Positions 1 to 7,528 are shown, counted from the first letter of the stretch. The stretch is DNA of 38,894 nucleotides from Candidatus Uhrbacteria bacterium CG22_combo_CG10-13_8_21_14_all_47_17 (GCA_002786495.1 PCSZ01000050.1:16390-55283), one strand, 5' to 3'. The notes: generated from the sequence alone by a model not told the origin. Made by a program: numbers and translations.

Positions 1-717
1 AACCCGGCAACAACGTCTTTCAATGCTCTGTCATTAACCAGTGCTTCTAACGCAAATCTGATTCTTGAAGGGCTGGGAGGTGCTCTCCAAGGCGTTGAGG
101 CTACTGGCGGAGGAGTTGTTCATGATGAGTCGTATTCAGGCTTGGATGACCTTTTTCAGCAATATGCTCCCTGCGCAGGTGTTGATTGGCGTGTCTTAAA
201 AGCAATTGCCACGATAGAATCAGGTCTGAATCCGGCCGTGGTAAACAGATTCGGCTGCGTAGGACTTTTTCAATTCTGTATACGCAATCACCCGGAGAAT
301 TGTCCTTTTACCGGAACGTCGCGTGCGGCTGATTGTCAAAACCTTACGGATCCTCGTATTAATATAGAAGCGGCTGTTACCGGACAAATTAAAACAGCTG
401 TAAATCGCATACGTACTACCTGTCCGCAGGTGACAGATGCAACACGCCTTCTTCAGTTTATCTATTTTGGCCATAATAGCGGTTCAGGACTTTTACGCCT
501 AGTTCTCAACAGAGTGGGCTGCAATGGAACCGTGGAGCAATATGATCAAGCAGCCGCGCGGTATTGGGAGAAGCAAGTTGCAGATGGCCATAGGCCGAGC
601 CCGCCTCCAAATTATGATCGCCGCATGGCAGAGGCTGCATCACGGGTTGCACGGGTTGCGTTAGGTTTGGGTGTGACAAATCCTTTTGACACAAGTGGCT
701 CTTGCCCGCTTAGATAG
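1..717 (+). CDS. Lytic transglycosylase / lysozyme-fold protein (5' end outside window)
   Basis: The frame is open from base 1, so the start lies upstream; 238 codons plus stop are visible. The TTG at 142 is only an internal codon. After a Ser/Ala/Gly-rich linker of about 45 residues comes a lysozyme-like SLT core: a helix with IATIESGLNP, whose Glu is the expected catalytic acid, then GLFQF, and later FGHNSGSG in the place where such enzymes have the substrate-groove motif. Six or more Cys residues in the domain suggest an exported, disulfide-bonded protein. The family cleaves the glycan backbone of peptidoglycan, often to let T4SS or pilus machinery through the wall. The T4SS cluster further along makes that role plausible, but it is not adjacent. 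Confident for the domain, not for the substrate. Confidence 0.75.
   Translation, partial: NPATTSFNALSLTSASNANLILEGLGGALQGVEATGGGVVHDESYSGLDDLFQQYAPCAGVDWRVLKAIATIESGLNPAVVNRFGCVGLFQFCIRNHPENCPFTGTSRAADCQNLTDPRINIEAAVTGQIKTAVNRIRTTCPQVTDATRLLQFIYFGHNSGSGLLRLVLNRVGCNGTVEQYDQAAARYWEKQVADGHRPSPPPNYDRRMAEAASRVARVALGLGVTNPFDTSGSCPLR
686..715 (+). promoter_or_regulatory. Possible radA promoter
   Basis: TTGACA at 686-691 and TTAGAT at 710-715, spacing 18, inside the 3' end of the upstream gene. The -10 match is weak (3/6), but it ends 6 nt before the radA ATG, the geometry seen at other genes here. Confidence 0.35.
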
Positions 718-721
718 GTTC

Positions 722-2095
722 ATGAAAAACGAGCAGATTTACGCCTGCGCAAAATGCGGTGCGCAATTTCAAAAATGGTCGGGACGCTGTACCGGTTGCG
801 GCGCCTGGGGAACGATTGGAGAAGATGCTCTTGAAACGGAAGAAGCCGCTCCATCAAGAGCGCTCTCAAAGAAACCCGGAAAAACAAATGCCTTTTCTGA
901 TTTAACAAAGGAAAACGGCTCAGCGGAACGCGTGAAAACACTACACGCTCCTTTTGATGAATTACTCGGCGGAGGGCTTGTCCCCGGTTCCGTAACGCTT
1001 TTTGGCGGAGAGCCGGGCATTGGAAAATCAACGCTCCTCTCGCAAATCGCTCTTACATTAAGCCAAGCGGGACAATCTGTTTTGTATGTCACGGGAGAAG
1101 AATCCCCTTCTCAGGTGCGTTTACGTCTTGAGCGCCTTGCGCCAGCCATTCCCCCATCTCTCCGATTTTTGGATAGAAATGACGCGGAAGTTATTGCGGC
1201 GACCATATTGAAAGAAAAACCCGCGCTCGTCATCGCGGACTCCGTTCAAACATTGCGCGTGGAGAGCGTCTCCGGTGAACCGGGAAATATTTCTCAGATA
1301 AAAGCGGGAGCAAGTATTCTTATAGAAGCGGCAAAGAAAAGCGGCGTTCCGCTTGTTCTTGTTGGACAAGTCACAAAAGACGGCGATCTCGCCGGCCCGC
1401 GCCTTCTTGAGCATCTTGTGGATACCGTTCTTATGCTTGAGGGCGATCGCAGCCACACGTTCCGTATGTTGCGCGTATTAAAGCATCGTTTTGGAAATAC
1501 GGAAGAATGCAGCGTTTTCAGTATGACGGAACGCGGACTTGAAATTGTTTCCGATCCAAGTTCGGCTCTTCTTGCGGATCGTCCCGTGCAGGCCTCCGGT
1601 ACAATCGTCTCTTGCTTACTGGAAGGCGGCCATCCGCTTGCATGCGAGCTACAGGCATTAATCGCTCCTGCGGGGTATGGAACGCCACTTCGTCGCGTAA
1701 GCGGCTTTGATAGCAATCGTGTGAGTCTCCTTCTTGCCGTTCTAGGACGTCGTGCAGGCGTTCCTTGTGCGGATATGGACGTCTTTTTCAATGTTGTAGG
1801 AGGTATTCGCGTTTCGGAGCCAGGACTGGATCTTGCGGTCGCGCTTGCACTTGCATCCGCAAAATATGATTGTGCGGTTCCCGATTCCGTTATGGCTTGG
1901 GGAGAAGTGGGCTTGGCGGGAGAATTGCGCCCCGTATCGCGTCCGGAAGCGCGCTTAAAAGAAGCAAAGCGCCTCGGGTTCAAAACGGTTATTGTTCCAA
2001 AGCAGAAAAAACAAGTTACATTGGATGGACTTGAGATCCGCGCTTGCTCGACATTGCGAGAAGCGATTCAAGCGGCTGGATTGAAAAAGTCGTAA
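722..2095 (+). CDS. radA: DNA repair protein RadA
   Basis: 457-residue RadA/Sms, a RecA-like ATPase that drives branch migration of recombination intermediates. The N-terminal C4 zinc finger is complete (C9, C12, C23, C26, with KWSGRC). Walker A is GEPGIGKS at about 96-103. The family KNRFG motif appears as KHRFG at 254-258. The C-terminal half is the Lon-protease-like domain (VGGIRVSEPGLDLAVALALA). The frame stays open upstream to a TTG at 686, but the ATG at 722 puts the zinc finger at the usual N-terminal position, so I chose it. The start lies just past the preceding stop (TAG at 715-717), and no good Shine-Dalgarno is visible. It converges on recG, with only 6 nt between the stops and no terminator hairpin. 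Confidence 0.95.
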   Translation: MKNEQIYACAKCGAQFQKWSGRCTGCGAWGTIGEDALETEEAAPSRALSKKPGKTNAFSDLTKENGSAERVKTLHAPFDELLGGGLVPGSVTLFGGEPGIGKSTLLSQIALTLSQAGQSVLYVTGEESPSQVRLRLERLAPAIPPSLRFLDRNDAEVIAATILKEKPALVIADSVQTLRVESVSGEPGNISQIKAGASILIEAAKKSGVPLVLVGQVTKDGDLAGPRLLEHLVDTVLMLEGDRSHTFRMLRVLKHRFGNTEECSVFSMTERGLEIVSDPSSALLADRPVQASGTIVSCLLEGGHPLACELQALIAPAGYGTPLRRVSGFDSNRVSLLLAVLGRRAGVPCADMDVFFNVVGGIRVSEPGLDLAVALALASAKYDCAVPDSVMAWGEVGLAGELRPVSRPEARLKEAKRLGFKTVIVPKQKKQVTLDGLEIRACSTLREAIQAAGLKKS

Positions 2096-2101
2096 TAAAC
2101 T

Positions 2102-4174
2102 TTATTCTAAGTGATTGGTCGCGTCTCTAAACTCGCGATACATGGGCCAGGTTTCTTCATGAACTGGCTCTTTTGTTTCAAGTAGGGCCTGTGCTTCTTC
2201 ACATGCGGCAGCCATAAGATCAATATCTGAAAATCTTGCGGCGCGAAAACCCAGCCAGCCGGTTTGCGATGTTCCAGAAAGTTCCCCTGCTCCGCGCATG
2301 CGAAGATCGGCTTCCGCAAGACGGAAACCATCTTGTGTTGCTTCAAGCAATTTTAATCGCTTCAGCGCATGTTCATCGCCCTGTGTAATCAAGAAACAAG
2401 AACTTGCCTTTGTAGATCTTCCAACGCGGCCACGAAGTTGGTGAAGTTGCGCCAGTCCAAAACGCTCGGCTCCTTCAATAATCATGACAGTCGCATCGGG
2501 AACATCAACACCAACTTCTATAACCGTTGTTGAAACCAGCACAGGCGTTTTACCGGATATAAAATCCTTTAGAGCCTCTTCTTTTTCTTCTTTTTTCATT
2601 CTGCCATGTAAAAGGCCGACGGTGATCCCCTCGAAATCTGTTTTTTGCAATCGCTTACATTCATCGGTCACCGCGCGAAAGCCAAGAACATCCGATGGAT
2701 CAATAAGCGGGCAAACCACAAAAACACGCTCATCTCGTTCAACGGCTTTTTTGGCGTATACAAATGCTTTTTCTTGATCCTTTTCTAAAAGAACTTGTGT
2801 TTTTATAGGTAAACGTCCCGCGGGCTTTTCTTTCAACGTCGAAACATGCAAATCGCCGAAAATCGTAAGAGCGAGTGATCGCGGAATAGGTGTTGCCGTC
2901 ATGGAAAGTAAATGCGGCGTTTTTTTGTCCGCACGTAAATCACGAATCAGTCCTTCCCGCTGTTGCACGCCAAAACGATGCTGTTCATCAATAATCGCGA
3001 GCGCAAGATCTTTCGGAAGTCGTCCGGGTTGAAGGAGGGCATGCGTACCGACCAAAACAATATTTCCCTGTTCGATGCAAGAAGTGAGTTGGCTTTCACT
3101 CAAATCTTCTTCGGTGTGACCATCAAAAAGACGTTTTGTTGTTCTTGTGACAAGAAGAACCGGAATATGCCAGTGCTGAAAGAGCCGCCGAAATGTATCC
3201 GCGTGTTGTTTTGCAAGAACTTCCGTTGGAGCAATCATGGCGGCGGATTGACCTACGCGCTTAATAATGGCGGACAAAAGTGCGGCGACAACGGTCTTTC
3301 CCGATCCAACATCTCCCTGTAGAAGGCGAAGCATTGGATGTTCTTCCTGCATATCTTTCATGGCGGCCCAGGCAGCCTTTCGTTGATCATCCGTCAATTC
3401 AAAAGGAAGTTCTTTTACAAAAGATTTTACGAAATCAATATCCGCCTCAATACGCGGCGCTCCAAGAACATTCGCTTCTTTTCGCGTTCGCCCAAGATTT
3501 AGCTGAAGCATCAAGAGTTCATCAAATGCGAGCCGGCGTCTCCCCTGCTCAATCGCTTCATGCGTTTGCGGAACATGTAATGAACGAATCGCTTCTTCAA
3601 AAGCGGGAAGTTTGTGGCGCACGAGCATGTTCGGAGAGAATGGATCCTTCGGCCACACAAGCTGATCAATAGCGCTTTGAATAAGTCTTCGATAGGTCTT
3701 TTGAACCAAGCTTCCGGAGAGTCCATATACCGGCGTTATTTTCGCAGCGGCAAGCGTTGTAGAATCCGCTGCTTCAAGAAGCGGGCTTTGCATTTGCTTG
3801 CCATAGGTCGGATGCGTTTTTATTTTTCCGGAAAGATAAATCTCTTGATCAAGTTGAATATCATCCAAAATCCAAGGTTGATTAAAAAAGTTTGCGCTCA
3901 TCGTTCCTGTTTCATCTTGGATCTTCACCCGAACAATAACAAAACGTTTCCGAAAGCTCGGAAGCTTTCGACATTCGACTACTTTTCCCTTCAAAGTAAC
4001 AACATCCCCATTTTGGCAGTCCCTTATCGTGCAGATCCGAGAGAAATCGTCATAACGTCTTGGAATCGTTAAAAAAAGGTCGCCAATTGTTTCTATTCCA
4101 AGCGTTCGCCAGGCTTTTCTGACGGAAGCGGTAGCCCCCTTGATAAAGGTTGCCGGTTCCTCCCATTTCAACAT
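2102..4174 (-). CDS. recG: ATP-dependent DNA helicase RecG
   Basis: 690 residues, full length for RecG, which remodels stalled replication forks and branch-migrates Holliday junctions. Order: N-terminal segment; OB-fold wedge domain at about 55-135 (DVVTLKGKVVECRKLPSF); helicase core with Walker A GDVGSGKT (287-294) and the RecG-type box IIDEQHRFGVQQR (DEQH at 396-399); motif VI region QLRGRVGRS; C-terminal TRG motif region (DLRMRGAGELSGTSQTG). No deviation from the family is seen. It is transcribed alone from a promoter whose -10 ends 6 nt before the ATG, divergent from the 4234 gene. The pairing with radA is a functional match, since both process recombination intermediates, although they are on opposite strands. 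Confidence 0.96.
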   Translation of the reverse strand: MLKWEEPATFIKGATASVRKAWRTLGIETIGDLFLTIPRRYDDFSRICTIRDCQNGDVVTLKGKVVECRKLPSFRKRFVIVRVKIQDETGTMSANFFNQPWILDDIQLDQEIYLSGKIKTHPTYGKQMQSPLLEAADSTTLAAAKITPVYGLSGSLVQKTYRRLIQSAIDQLVWPKDPFSPNMLVRHKLPAFEEAIRSLHVPQTHEAIEQGRRRLAFDELLMLQLNLGRTRKEANVLGAPRIEADIDFVKSFVKELPFELTDDQRKAAWAAMKDMQEEHPMLRLLQGDVGSGKTVVAALLSAIIKRVGQSAAMIAPTEVLAKQHADTFRRLFQHWHIPVLLVTRTTKRLFDGHTEEDLSESQLTSCIEQGNIVLVGTHALLQPGRLPKDLALAIIDEQHRFGVQQREGLIRDLRADKKTPHLLSMTATPIPRSLALTIFGDLHVSTLKEKPAGRLPIKTQVLLEKDQEKAFVYAKKAVERDERVFVVCPLIDPSDVLGFRAVTDECKRLQKTDFEGITVGLLHGRMKKEEKEEALKDFISGKTPVLVSTTVIEVGVDVPDATVMIIEGAERFGLAQLHQLRGRVGRSTKASSCFLITQGDEHALKRLKLLEATQDGFRLAEADLRMRGAGELSGTSQTGWLGFRAARFSDIDLMAAACEEAQALLETKEPVHEETWPMYREFRDATNHLE

Positions 4175-4180
4175 AAGCCT

Positions 4181-4209
4181 ATCCTATGCAGATAAACGCA
4201 CTTCGTCGA
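4181..4209 (-). promoter_or_regulatory. recG promoter
   Basis: Minus strand: TCGACG (4204-4209), 17-nt spacer, TAGGAT (4181-4186). The -10 ends 6 nt before the ATG at 4174, so the expected transcription start falls at the start codon (leaderless). Confidence 0.6.
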
Positions 4210-4216
4210 GGTTTTG

Positions 4217-4225
4217 TGGTATACT
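4217..4225 (+). promoter_or_regulatory. Extended -10 promoter
   Basis: TGGTATACT: extended TG at 4217-4218 and TATACT at 4220-4225, with 8 nt to the ATG at 4234. No convincing -35. The same nine bases occur on the minus strand before the VirB6-like gene. Confidence 0.65.
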
Positions 4226-4233
4226 AGCCTTAT

Positions 4234-4743
4234 ATGCAGACGTTCTCGCCCGATGTGCGGGAGGCCATCATTCAAAGTCAGGATGCTTTCGTATGGGAGG
4301 CTCCAAATTTTGAAAGGCGCTTTCGCGGATCGCAATGGTATTTCATGATGGCCGTTGTGGCGGTATTTTTAATCGCCTATGCGGTATGGACGGCTAATTT
4401 TCTCTTTGCCTTCATCATTCTCTTGTCCGCTATTTTGCTTCTTCTTGTAGGAAATCAGGAACCGCGATCCGTTCTCGTTCAAATCGGAGAAAACGGCATT
4501 GTCTACAATGGAAAACTACATCTCTACCAAGATATTCAGAATTTCGCTATTGCCTATGAACCGCCTTTGGCAAAAGTGCTGTACTTAGAACTGCGTAGTG
4601 CGCTCGCTCCGAGGCTCACGATTCAACTGGAAGACGAAGATCCTCTCCCTTTGCGGGCCTTTTTACGGGAATATATTGCAGAGGATTTAGACTTGCAGGG
4701 CGAGCATTTCTCTGATACGATGGCGCGGCTGTTAAAACTGTAG
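4234..4743 (+). CDS. Two-TM membrane protein of unknown function
   Basis: 169 residues, not recognised as a named protein. A hydrophilic N-terminus of about 33 residues is followed by two adjacent transmembrane segments (about 36-56 and 57-73), forming a hairpin with almost no loop. The cytosolic C-terminal half of about 95 residues alternates beta-like stretches (VLVQIGENGIVYNGKLHLY, VLYLELRS, RLTIQLED) and ends in an amphipathic helix. That layout resembles small bacterial PH-like domain membrane proteins; this is fold-level inference only. The ATG at 4234 lies 8 nt after an extended -10 box and has no Shine-Dalgarno. tRNA-Arg begins 21 nt after its stop and may be cotranscribed. Confidence 0.75.
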   Translation: MQTFSPDVREAIIQSQDAFVWEAPNFERRFRGSQWYFMMAVVAVFLIAYAVWTANFLFAFIILLSAILLLLVGNQEPRSVLVQIGENGIVYNGKLHLYQDIQNFAIAYEPPLAKVLYLELRSALAPRLTIQLEDEDPLPLRAFLREYIAEDLDLQGEHFSDTMARLLKL

Positions 4744-4764
4744 AAAAGCTTCAAAATCGGATAC

Positions 4765-4841
4765 GCAGCCGTAGCTCAGCTGGATAGAGCGCTTCCCTGC
4801 GGAGGAAGAGGTCAGACGTTCGAATCGTCTCGGCTGCACCA
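4765..4841 (+). tRNA. tRNA-Arg (anticodon GCG)
   Basis: 77 nt with CCA encoded. Acceptor GCAGCCG pairs with CGGCTGC. The anticodon stem is CTTCC/GGAAG with loop CTGCGGA, so the anticodon is GCG, reading CGC and CGU. The D and T arms are standard. Most bacteria read this box with an ACG anticodon edited to ICG, so G34 is unusual. A bidirectional terminator follows directly. Confidence 0.95.
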
Positions 4842-4842
4842 T

Positions 4843-4875
4843 AAAAAACACCTCGATTTTATCGAGGTGTTTTTT
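4843..4875. terminator. Bidirectional terminator between tRNA-Arg and bcp
   Basis: AACACCTCGAT, a 4-nt loop, then ATCGAGGTGTT, flanked by A-run and T-run so that it works on both strands. It closes tRNA-Arg on the plus strand and the peroxiredoxin gene on the minus strand. Confidence 0.9.
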
Positions 4876-5348
4876 TATTTTGTTTGAAGCGTTTTCAAAT
4901 CTCCCAAGACTTCTTCCGCATGCTGTGCCGGTTTCACCTTCTCATAGATCTTCACGATCTTCCCTTTTGGATCTATGAGAAAACTTTCGCGTGAGATTCC
5001 CATGTACTCGCGTCCCATAAACTTCTTTTTTCCCCAGACGCCATAGGCTTCGAGCGTTTCCTTTTCTTCATCGGAAAGAAGTGTGAATGGAAGATCGTAT
5101 TTCTCAGAAAACTTTTCATGCTTTTTCACCGGATCCGCGCTCATGCCAAAAACCGTAATACCGAGTTTTTTGAAGGCAGGATAATTGTCCCGAATGGTGC
5201 AAGCTTCAATCGTGCACCCGGGTGTGTCGTCTTTTGGATAGAAATACAAAAGAGTCCATTTCCCCTTCTGGTCTTTCAAACTATGCATCTTTCCTTTCTG
5301 ATCCGGCAAGTTGAATTCCAGAGCTTTGTCGCCAATAGTGAGTTTCAT
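4875..5348 (-). CDS. bcp: Thioredoxin-dependent peroxiredoxin, Bcp/PrxQ type
   Basis: 157 residues, usual length. Thioredoxin-fold peroxidase that reduces hydrogen and alkyl peroxides in the cytoplasm using thioredoxin. The peroxidatic site is DDTPGCT with C45; the resolving C50 sits five residues on (GCTIEAC), the PrxQ arrangement that forms an intramolecular disulfide. FYPKDDTPG upstream and SFLIDPKGKI near the C-terminus are typical. Start ATG at 5348 with a TATCCT box ending 6 nt upstream and no leader. It is a single-gene unit ending in the shared hairpin with tRNA-Arg. Confidence 0.93.
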   Translation of the reverse strand: MKLTIGDKALEFNLPDQKGKMHSLKDQKGKWTLLYFYPKDDTPGCTIEACTIRDNYPAFKKLGITVFGMSADPVKKHEKFSEKYDLPFTLLSDEEKETLEAYGVWGKKKFMGREYMGISRESFLIDPKGKIVKIYEKVKPAQHAEEVLGDLKTLQTK

Positions 5349-5354
5349 AGAAAG

Positions 5355-5360
5355 AGGATA
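5355..5360 (-). promoter_or_regulatory. bcp -10 box
   Basis: TATCCT on the minus strand, 6 nt before the ATG at 5348. No TG extension and no clear -35, so it rests mainly on the repeated spacing. Confidence 0.45.
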
Positions 5361-5418
5361 CCTTAAAAAACGCTTTCTCGCTTTAAGAAGCCGAATTTTT
5401 TTAAAGAACAGTGTTGCC

Positions 5419-5649
5419 TTATGTTAGAAGATCTTCAACGCTGCAGTTAAGGACATGCGAAAGTCCAATAAGTGTTTTTGCGGTTGGATTCTTATTTGCG
5501 CCGGATTCCAACTTTACAATCGTATTATAATTCACTTTCGCCTTCCGTGAGAGCTGATCGCGCGTTAATTCCATGTCTTCACGTCTGGTTTGAACATTTT
5601 TCGCTATCTTGGAAAGGGCGTATTTTTTCTTTGATGATTTTGATGTCAT
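5419..5649 (-). CDS. XRE-family helix-turn-helix transcriptional regulator
   Basis: 76 residues, a bare HTH_3/Cro-like domain. Helices 2-3 read LTRDQLSRKAKVNYNTIVKL, followed by the typical ES(G) turn and a closing helix (AKTLIGLSHVLNCSVEDLL). A basic N-terminal tail (SKKKYALSKIAKN) precedes it. Such small regulators act as dimers on palindromes; one overlaps its own start region (5669-5683), suggesting autoregulation. It sits at the edge of the accessory stretch, and no antitoxin partner or phage gene is adjacent. Possible roles are immunity or element regulation; the target is unknown. Confidence 0.85.
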   Translation of the reverse strand: MTSKSSKKKYALSKIAKNVQTRREDMELTRDQLSRKAKVNYNTIVKLESGANKNPTAKTLIGLSHVLNCSVEDLLT

Positions 5650-5668
5650 AGATAGGTGGGTTTGAGAA

Positions 5669-5710
5669 ATATCGAGCTGATATCGTATTATCTCGCTTTC
5701 TGAACGTCAA
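5669..5710 (-). promoter_or_regulatory. XRE promoter with overlapping palindromic operator candidate
   Basis: Minus strand TTGACG (5705-5710), 17-nt spacer, TACGAT (5682-5687). Immediately downstream is an inverted repeat ATATC-GAGCT-GATAT at 5669-5683, covering the expected transcription start and touching the -10 box. A repressor bound there would block initiation, fitting autorepression by the XRE protein. Confidence 0.5.
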
Positions 5711-5746
5711 GCTGTTGATAAATGATGAATACATCGGAAAAGAGCT

Positions 5747-6607
5747 TTATTTATTAAAAAATCTCTCGCAGGGATTTGCTGTTGGCAAATATGCGAGAGA
5801 TGAGGTTTCGGGAAGCGGTGCTAGGTTCGTACCGTTCCGTAAATGCGGTTGACCTCCTCGTCCAGCTGAATGTTTGTGAGGAGTTTTTCGGTTTCGAAGG
5901 CTTGAATCACTTCGGGAAGGAATTTGGTTTTTTACCTCATGCCTCCAGGAATCTCGTTCAGCATTGCTGAGCGTGCGAGACTCAAGATCAGTAATCGTTG
6001 GTTGCAGCGTCTCGCGTGTCCATCGCTCGATATCGAAGAAGCTTTTCATGGCTTGATTGTTGAGACGAAGAAATTCCTCTTTGGTAAACATCCTCCGAGT
6101 AATTTCATCCATAGCCTCTTCGAGCTCGAGAAGCACGACCGGTGGCATACCGCGCTCGGTGGCAAGTTCAACTACGGTCGCAATCCAGCGCCAGTATTCG
6201 TCAGAAGGATCCCAGCCGAATCGAACGATCGTCCGCATCATCTTGAAAACGGTTTCGAATCGTGCGTTCCAGATGGCCTTGAAGTTTTCCAGATCCTTGC
6301 CCTCGGGCTTGTGGCCCACAAGCTTCGTTACTTGCTCGAGGACAAGCGGAAGATATCGGACAAGATCCCCTTCTGAGAGCAAGGGCCCGTTCCGCTCGCC
6401 ATTTTTGAGACGACGAGCAAGGAGTGCAGAGATCCACTCATGAAAGGTTTCGATGATTGGGTTGTTTTCCAGCTCCTTGTCGAGCTCATAGCCAAGCGCT
6501 TGCTGGAGGCGTGCGTGCAATTTCCGTTCTTTCGCGTAGTATATTCTGAACCGCGCGGCAAACAGAGCCTGAAGCTCACAGAGGCTTAAGTTCTTTTTAT
6601 CGAACAT
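5747..6607 (-). CDS. Unknown helical protein, probably frameshifted near the C-terminus
   Basis: Family not recognised. The called frame gives 286 residues. Residues 1-226 look like a genuine soluble, mostly helical protein rich in Trp, Glu and Arg (FGWDPSDEYWRWIATVVEL). After K226 composition turns to Ser/Arg/Pro/His-rich sequence unlike the rest. At an A6 run (5928-5933) removing one A restores a protein-like ending, KFLPEVIQAFETEKLLTN followed by IQLDEEVNRIYGTVRT, with a TAG stop at 5821-5823, 20 nt before a strong terminator. The called frame instead runs through the terminator. So the gene is either a fresh pseudogene, read by slippage, or holds a sequence error. ATG 6607 has AGAAGG about 8 nt upstream. 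Confidence 0.7.
   Translation of the reverse strand: MFDKKNLSLCELQALFAARFRIYYAKERKLHARLQQALGYELDKELENNPIIETFHEWISALLARRLKNGERNGPLLSEGDLVRYLPLVLEQVTKLVGHKPEGKDLENFKAIWNARFETVFKMMRTIVRFGWDPSDEYWRWIATVVELATERGMPPVVLLELEEAMDEITRRMFTKEEFLRLNNQAMKSFFDIERWTRETLQPTITDLESRTLSNAERDSWRHEVKNQIPSRSDSSLRNRKTPHKHSAGRGGQPHLRNGTNLAPLPETSSLAYLPTANPCERFFNK
5755..5801 (-). terminator. Rho-independent terminator
   Basis: Minus strand: a 10-bp stem ATCTCTCGCA / TGCGAGAGAT (5792-5801 and 5761-5770), enclosing a smaller ATTTGC/GCAAAT hairpin and followed by a T-run. It lies inside the called reading frame of the 5747-6607 gene, evidence that the true end of that gene is upstream of it. Confidence 0.85.
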
Positions 6608-6741
6608 CCTGCCCTTCTTTCACCTGTTGTCGAAGTACAAAACTCCTACAAAATAACTAGCATTTTTCAGATAAGAGGTCAATAAAAATACAAGCATAGG
6701 AAAAATGTCGTAATCAAGCTATAAATCTAAAATAAGAGTGA

Positions 6742-6750
6742 TGCTATAGA
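6742..6750 (+). promoter_or_regulatory. Extended -10 promoter of the 6755 gene
   Basis: TG at 6742-6743, then TATAGA at 6745-6750, ending 4 nt before the ATG at 6755. Another leaderless-type start. Confidence 0.5.
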
Positions 6751-6754
6751 CAAT

Positions 6755-7321
6755 ATGGAGAAGCAAATCCAAAAACAGAATACACAAAAGAACATCTCAA
6801 CTCACTTAATGACAAGCGTAGCAGTAATTGCTTTTCTCGGGGTTGGTTGTACGGTTCCCGCGGAGAACGGTCTGCGGCCGCAATTAACGCAACTCGAGCA
6901 CGATCAGATGTCATTCACGGCTACGGTGGAACGCGGAGATTCGCATGTCACGATCACGGTCCAAAGGACTGGCCCTCGCGCGTCCGACTTTATCCGCGAT
7001 CCTGAGATCGACAGCCCATACGAGTCAGACGCCGTCGTTCGTAACCGATACGACTTCCCCTTCCTCCGAAGCTTTGGCGGCGACGCGCCGTCCGGCATGC
7101 TGGAGGGTTCGGAGTCAACAGATCCCCCGAGGAATATCAACCAGCAACATCAGCTGGAAGACCTTCAGCTTGTTGTGGACGCTGCAGATATGTTGCGTGA
7201 CGATGCGGAAATCGGAGAGAGCTTTCGATGGGAGCTACGAGAAGTTCGGAGTATGGCGGCGGGCGCGCTCGAGCATGCCAATGACGGTCTGAACGGCCTC
7301 ATCCATCCCAAGGTCGACTAA
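6755..7321 (+). CDS. Putative exported lipoprotein, unknown function
   Basis: 188 residues, not recognised. The N-terminus is signal-like: a Lys/Gln-rich region, hydrophobic stretch MTSVAVIAFLGVGC at 19-32, then Cys. GVGC is a weak lipobox with Cys32 as candidate lipidated residue. The mature part is polar, with a possible beta stretch (FTATVERGDSHVTITVQR), then an Asp/Glu-rich helical half (QLEDLQLVVDAADMLRDDAE). Codons in the mature part are clearly richer in G and C at third positions than in surrounding genes, suggesting recent acquisition. It is divergent from the frameshifted 5747-6607 gene. ATG at 6755 is chosen because of the -10 box placement; the internal ATG at residue 19 would shorten the signal. 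Confidence 0.65.
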   Translation: MEKQIQKQNTQKNISTHLMTSVAVIAFLGVGCTVPAENGLRPQLTQLEHDQMSFTATVERGDSHVTITVQRTGPRASDFIRDPEIDSPYESDAVVRNRYDFPFLRSFGGDAPSGMLEGSESTDPPRNINQQHQLEDLQLVVDAADMLRDDAEIGESFRWELREVRSMAAGALEHANDGLNGLIHPKVD

Positions 7322-7528
7322 CTGGTCTCATTTAATTTTCAATAATCTCTCATTTAAAACTTAAATAAGAAAAACCCGACGGAATCTCATCGAATTTCTT
7401 CTGGTGGTGTCCGTTTTAAAAATATCTGAACGGAGCTAGTTGGGCTTGGTGAGCGACCTCTTCCTCGCTCGCCTCGAACCGAAACTGAGAGGACGAATCC
7501 AAGTTTTTCTTTGGCGGCACTTAAGAAC
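7322..7528. other. Non-coding gap with hairpin; no gene called
   Basis: 207 bases with no gene I can support. It contains a 9-bp hairpin (7448-7456 with 7465-7473, one wobble, 8-nt loop). On the minus strand a frame rich in Arg, Ser and Pro runs about 50 codons to a TGA, overlapping the end of the 50-residue gene, without a convincing start. I do not recognise tmRNA, RNase P, SRP or 6S RNA in it. Confidence 0.4.

Noticed and set aside
1294-1983. Long minus-strand frame inside radA (229 codons)
   Set aside because: Arg/Ser/Pro-rich antisense shadow of a clearly conserved gene.
5926-5935. A AAA AAC slippery heptamer suggesting programmed -1 frameshift
   Set aside because: A -1 shift leads to a stop after a few codons; the protein-like frame is reached only by skipping one base (+1).
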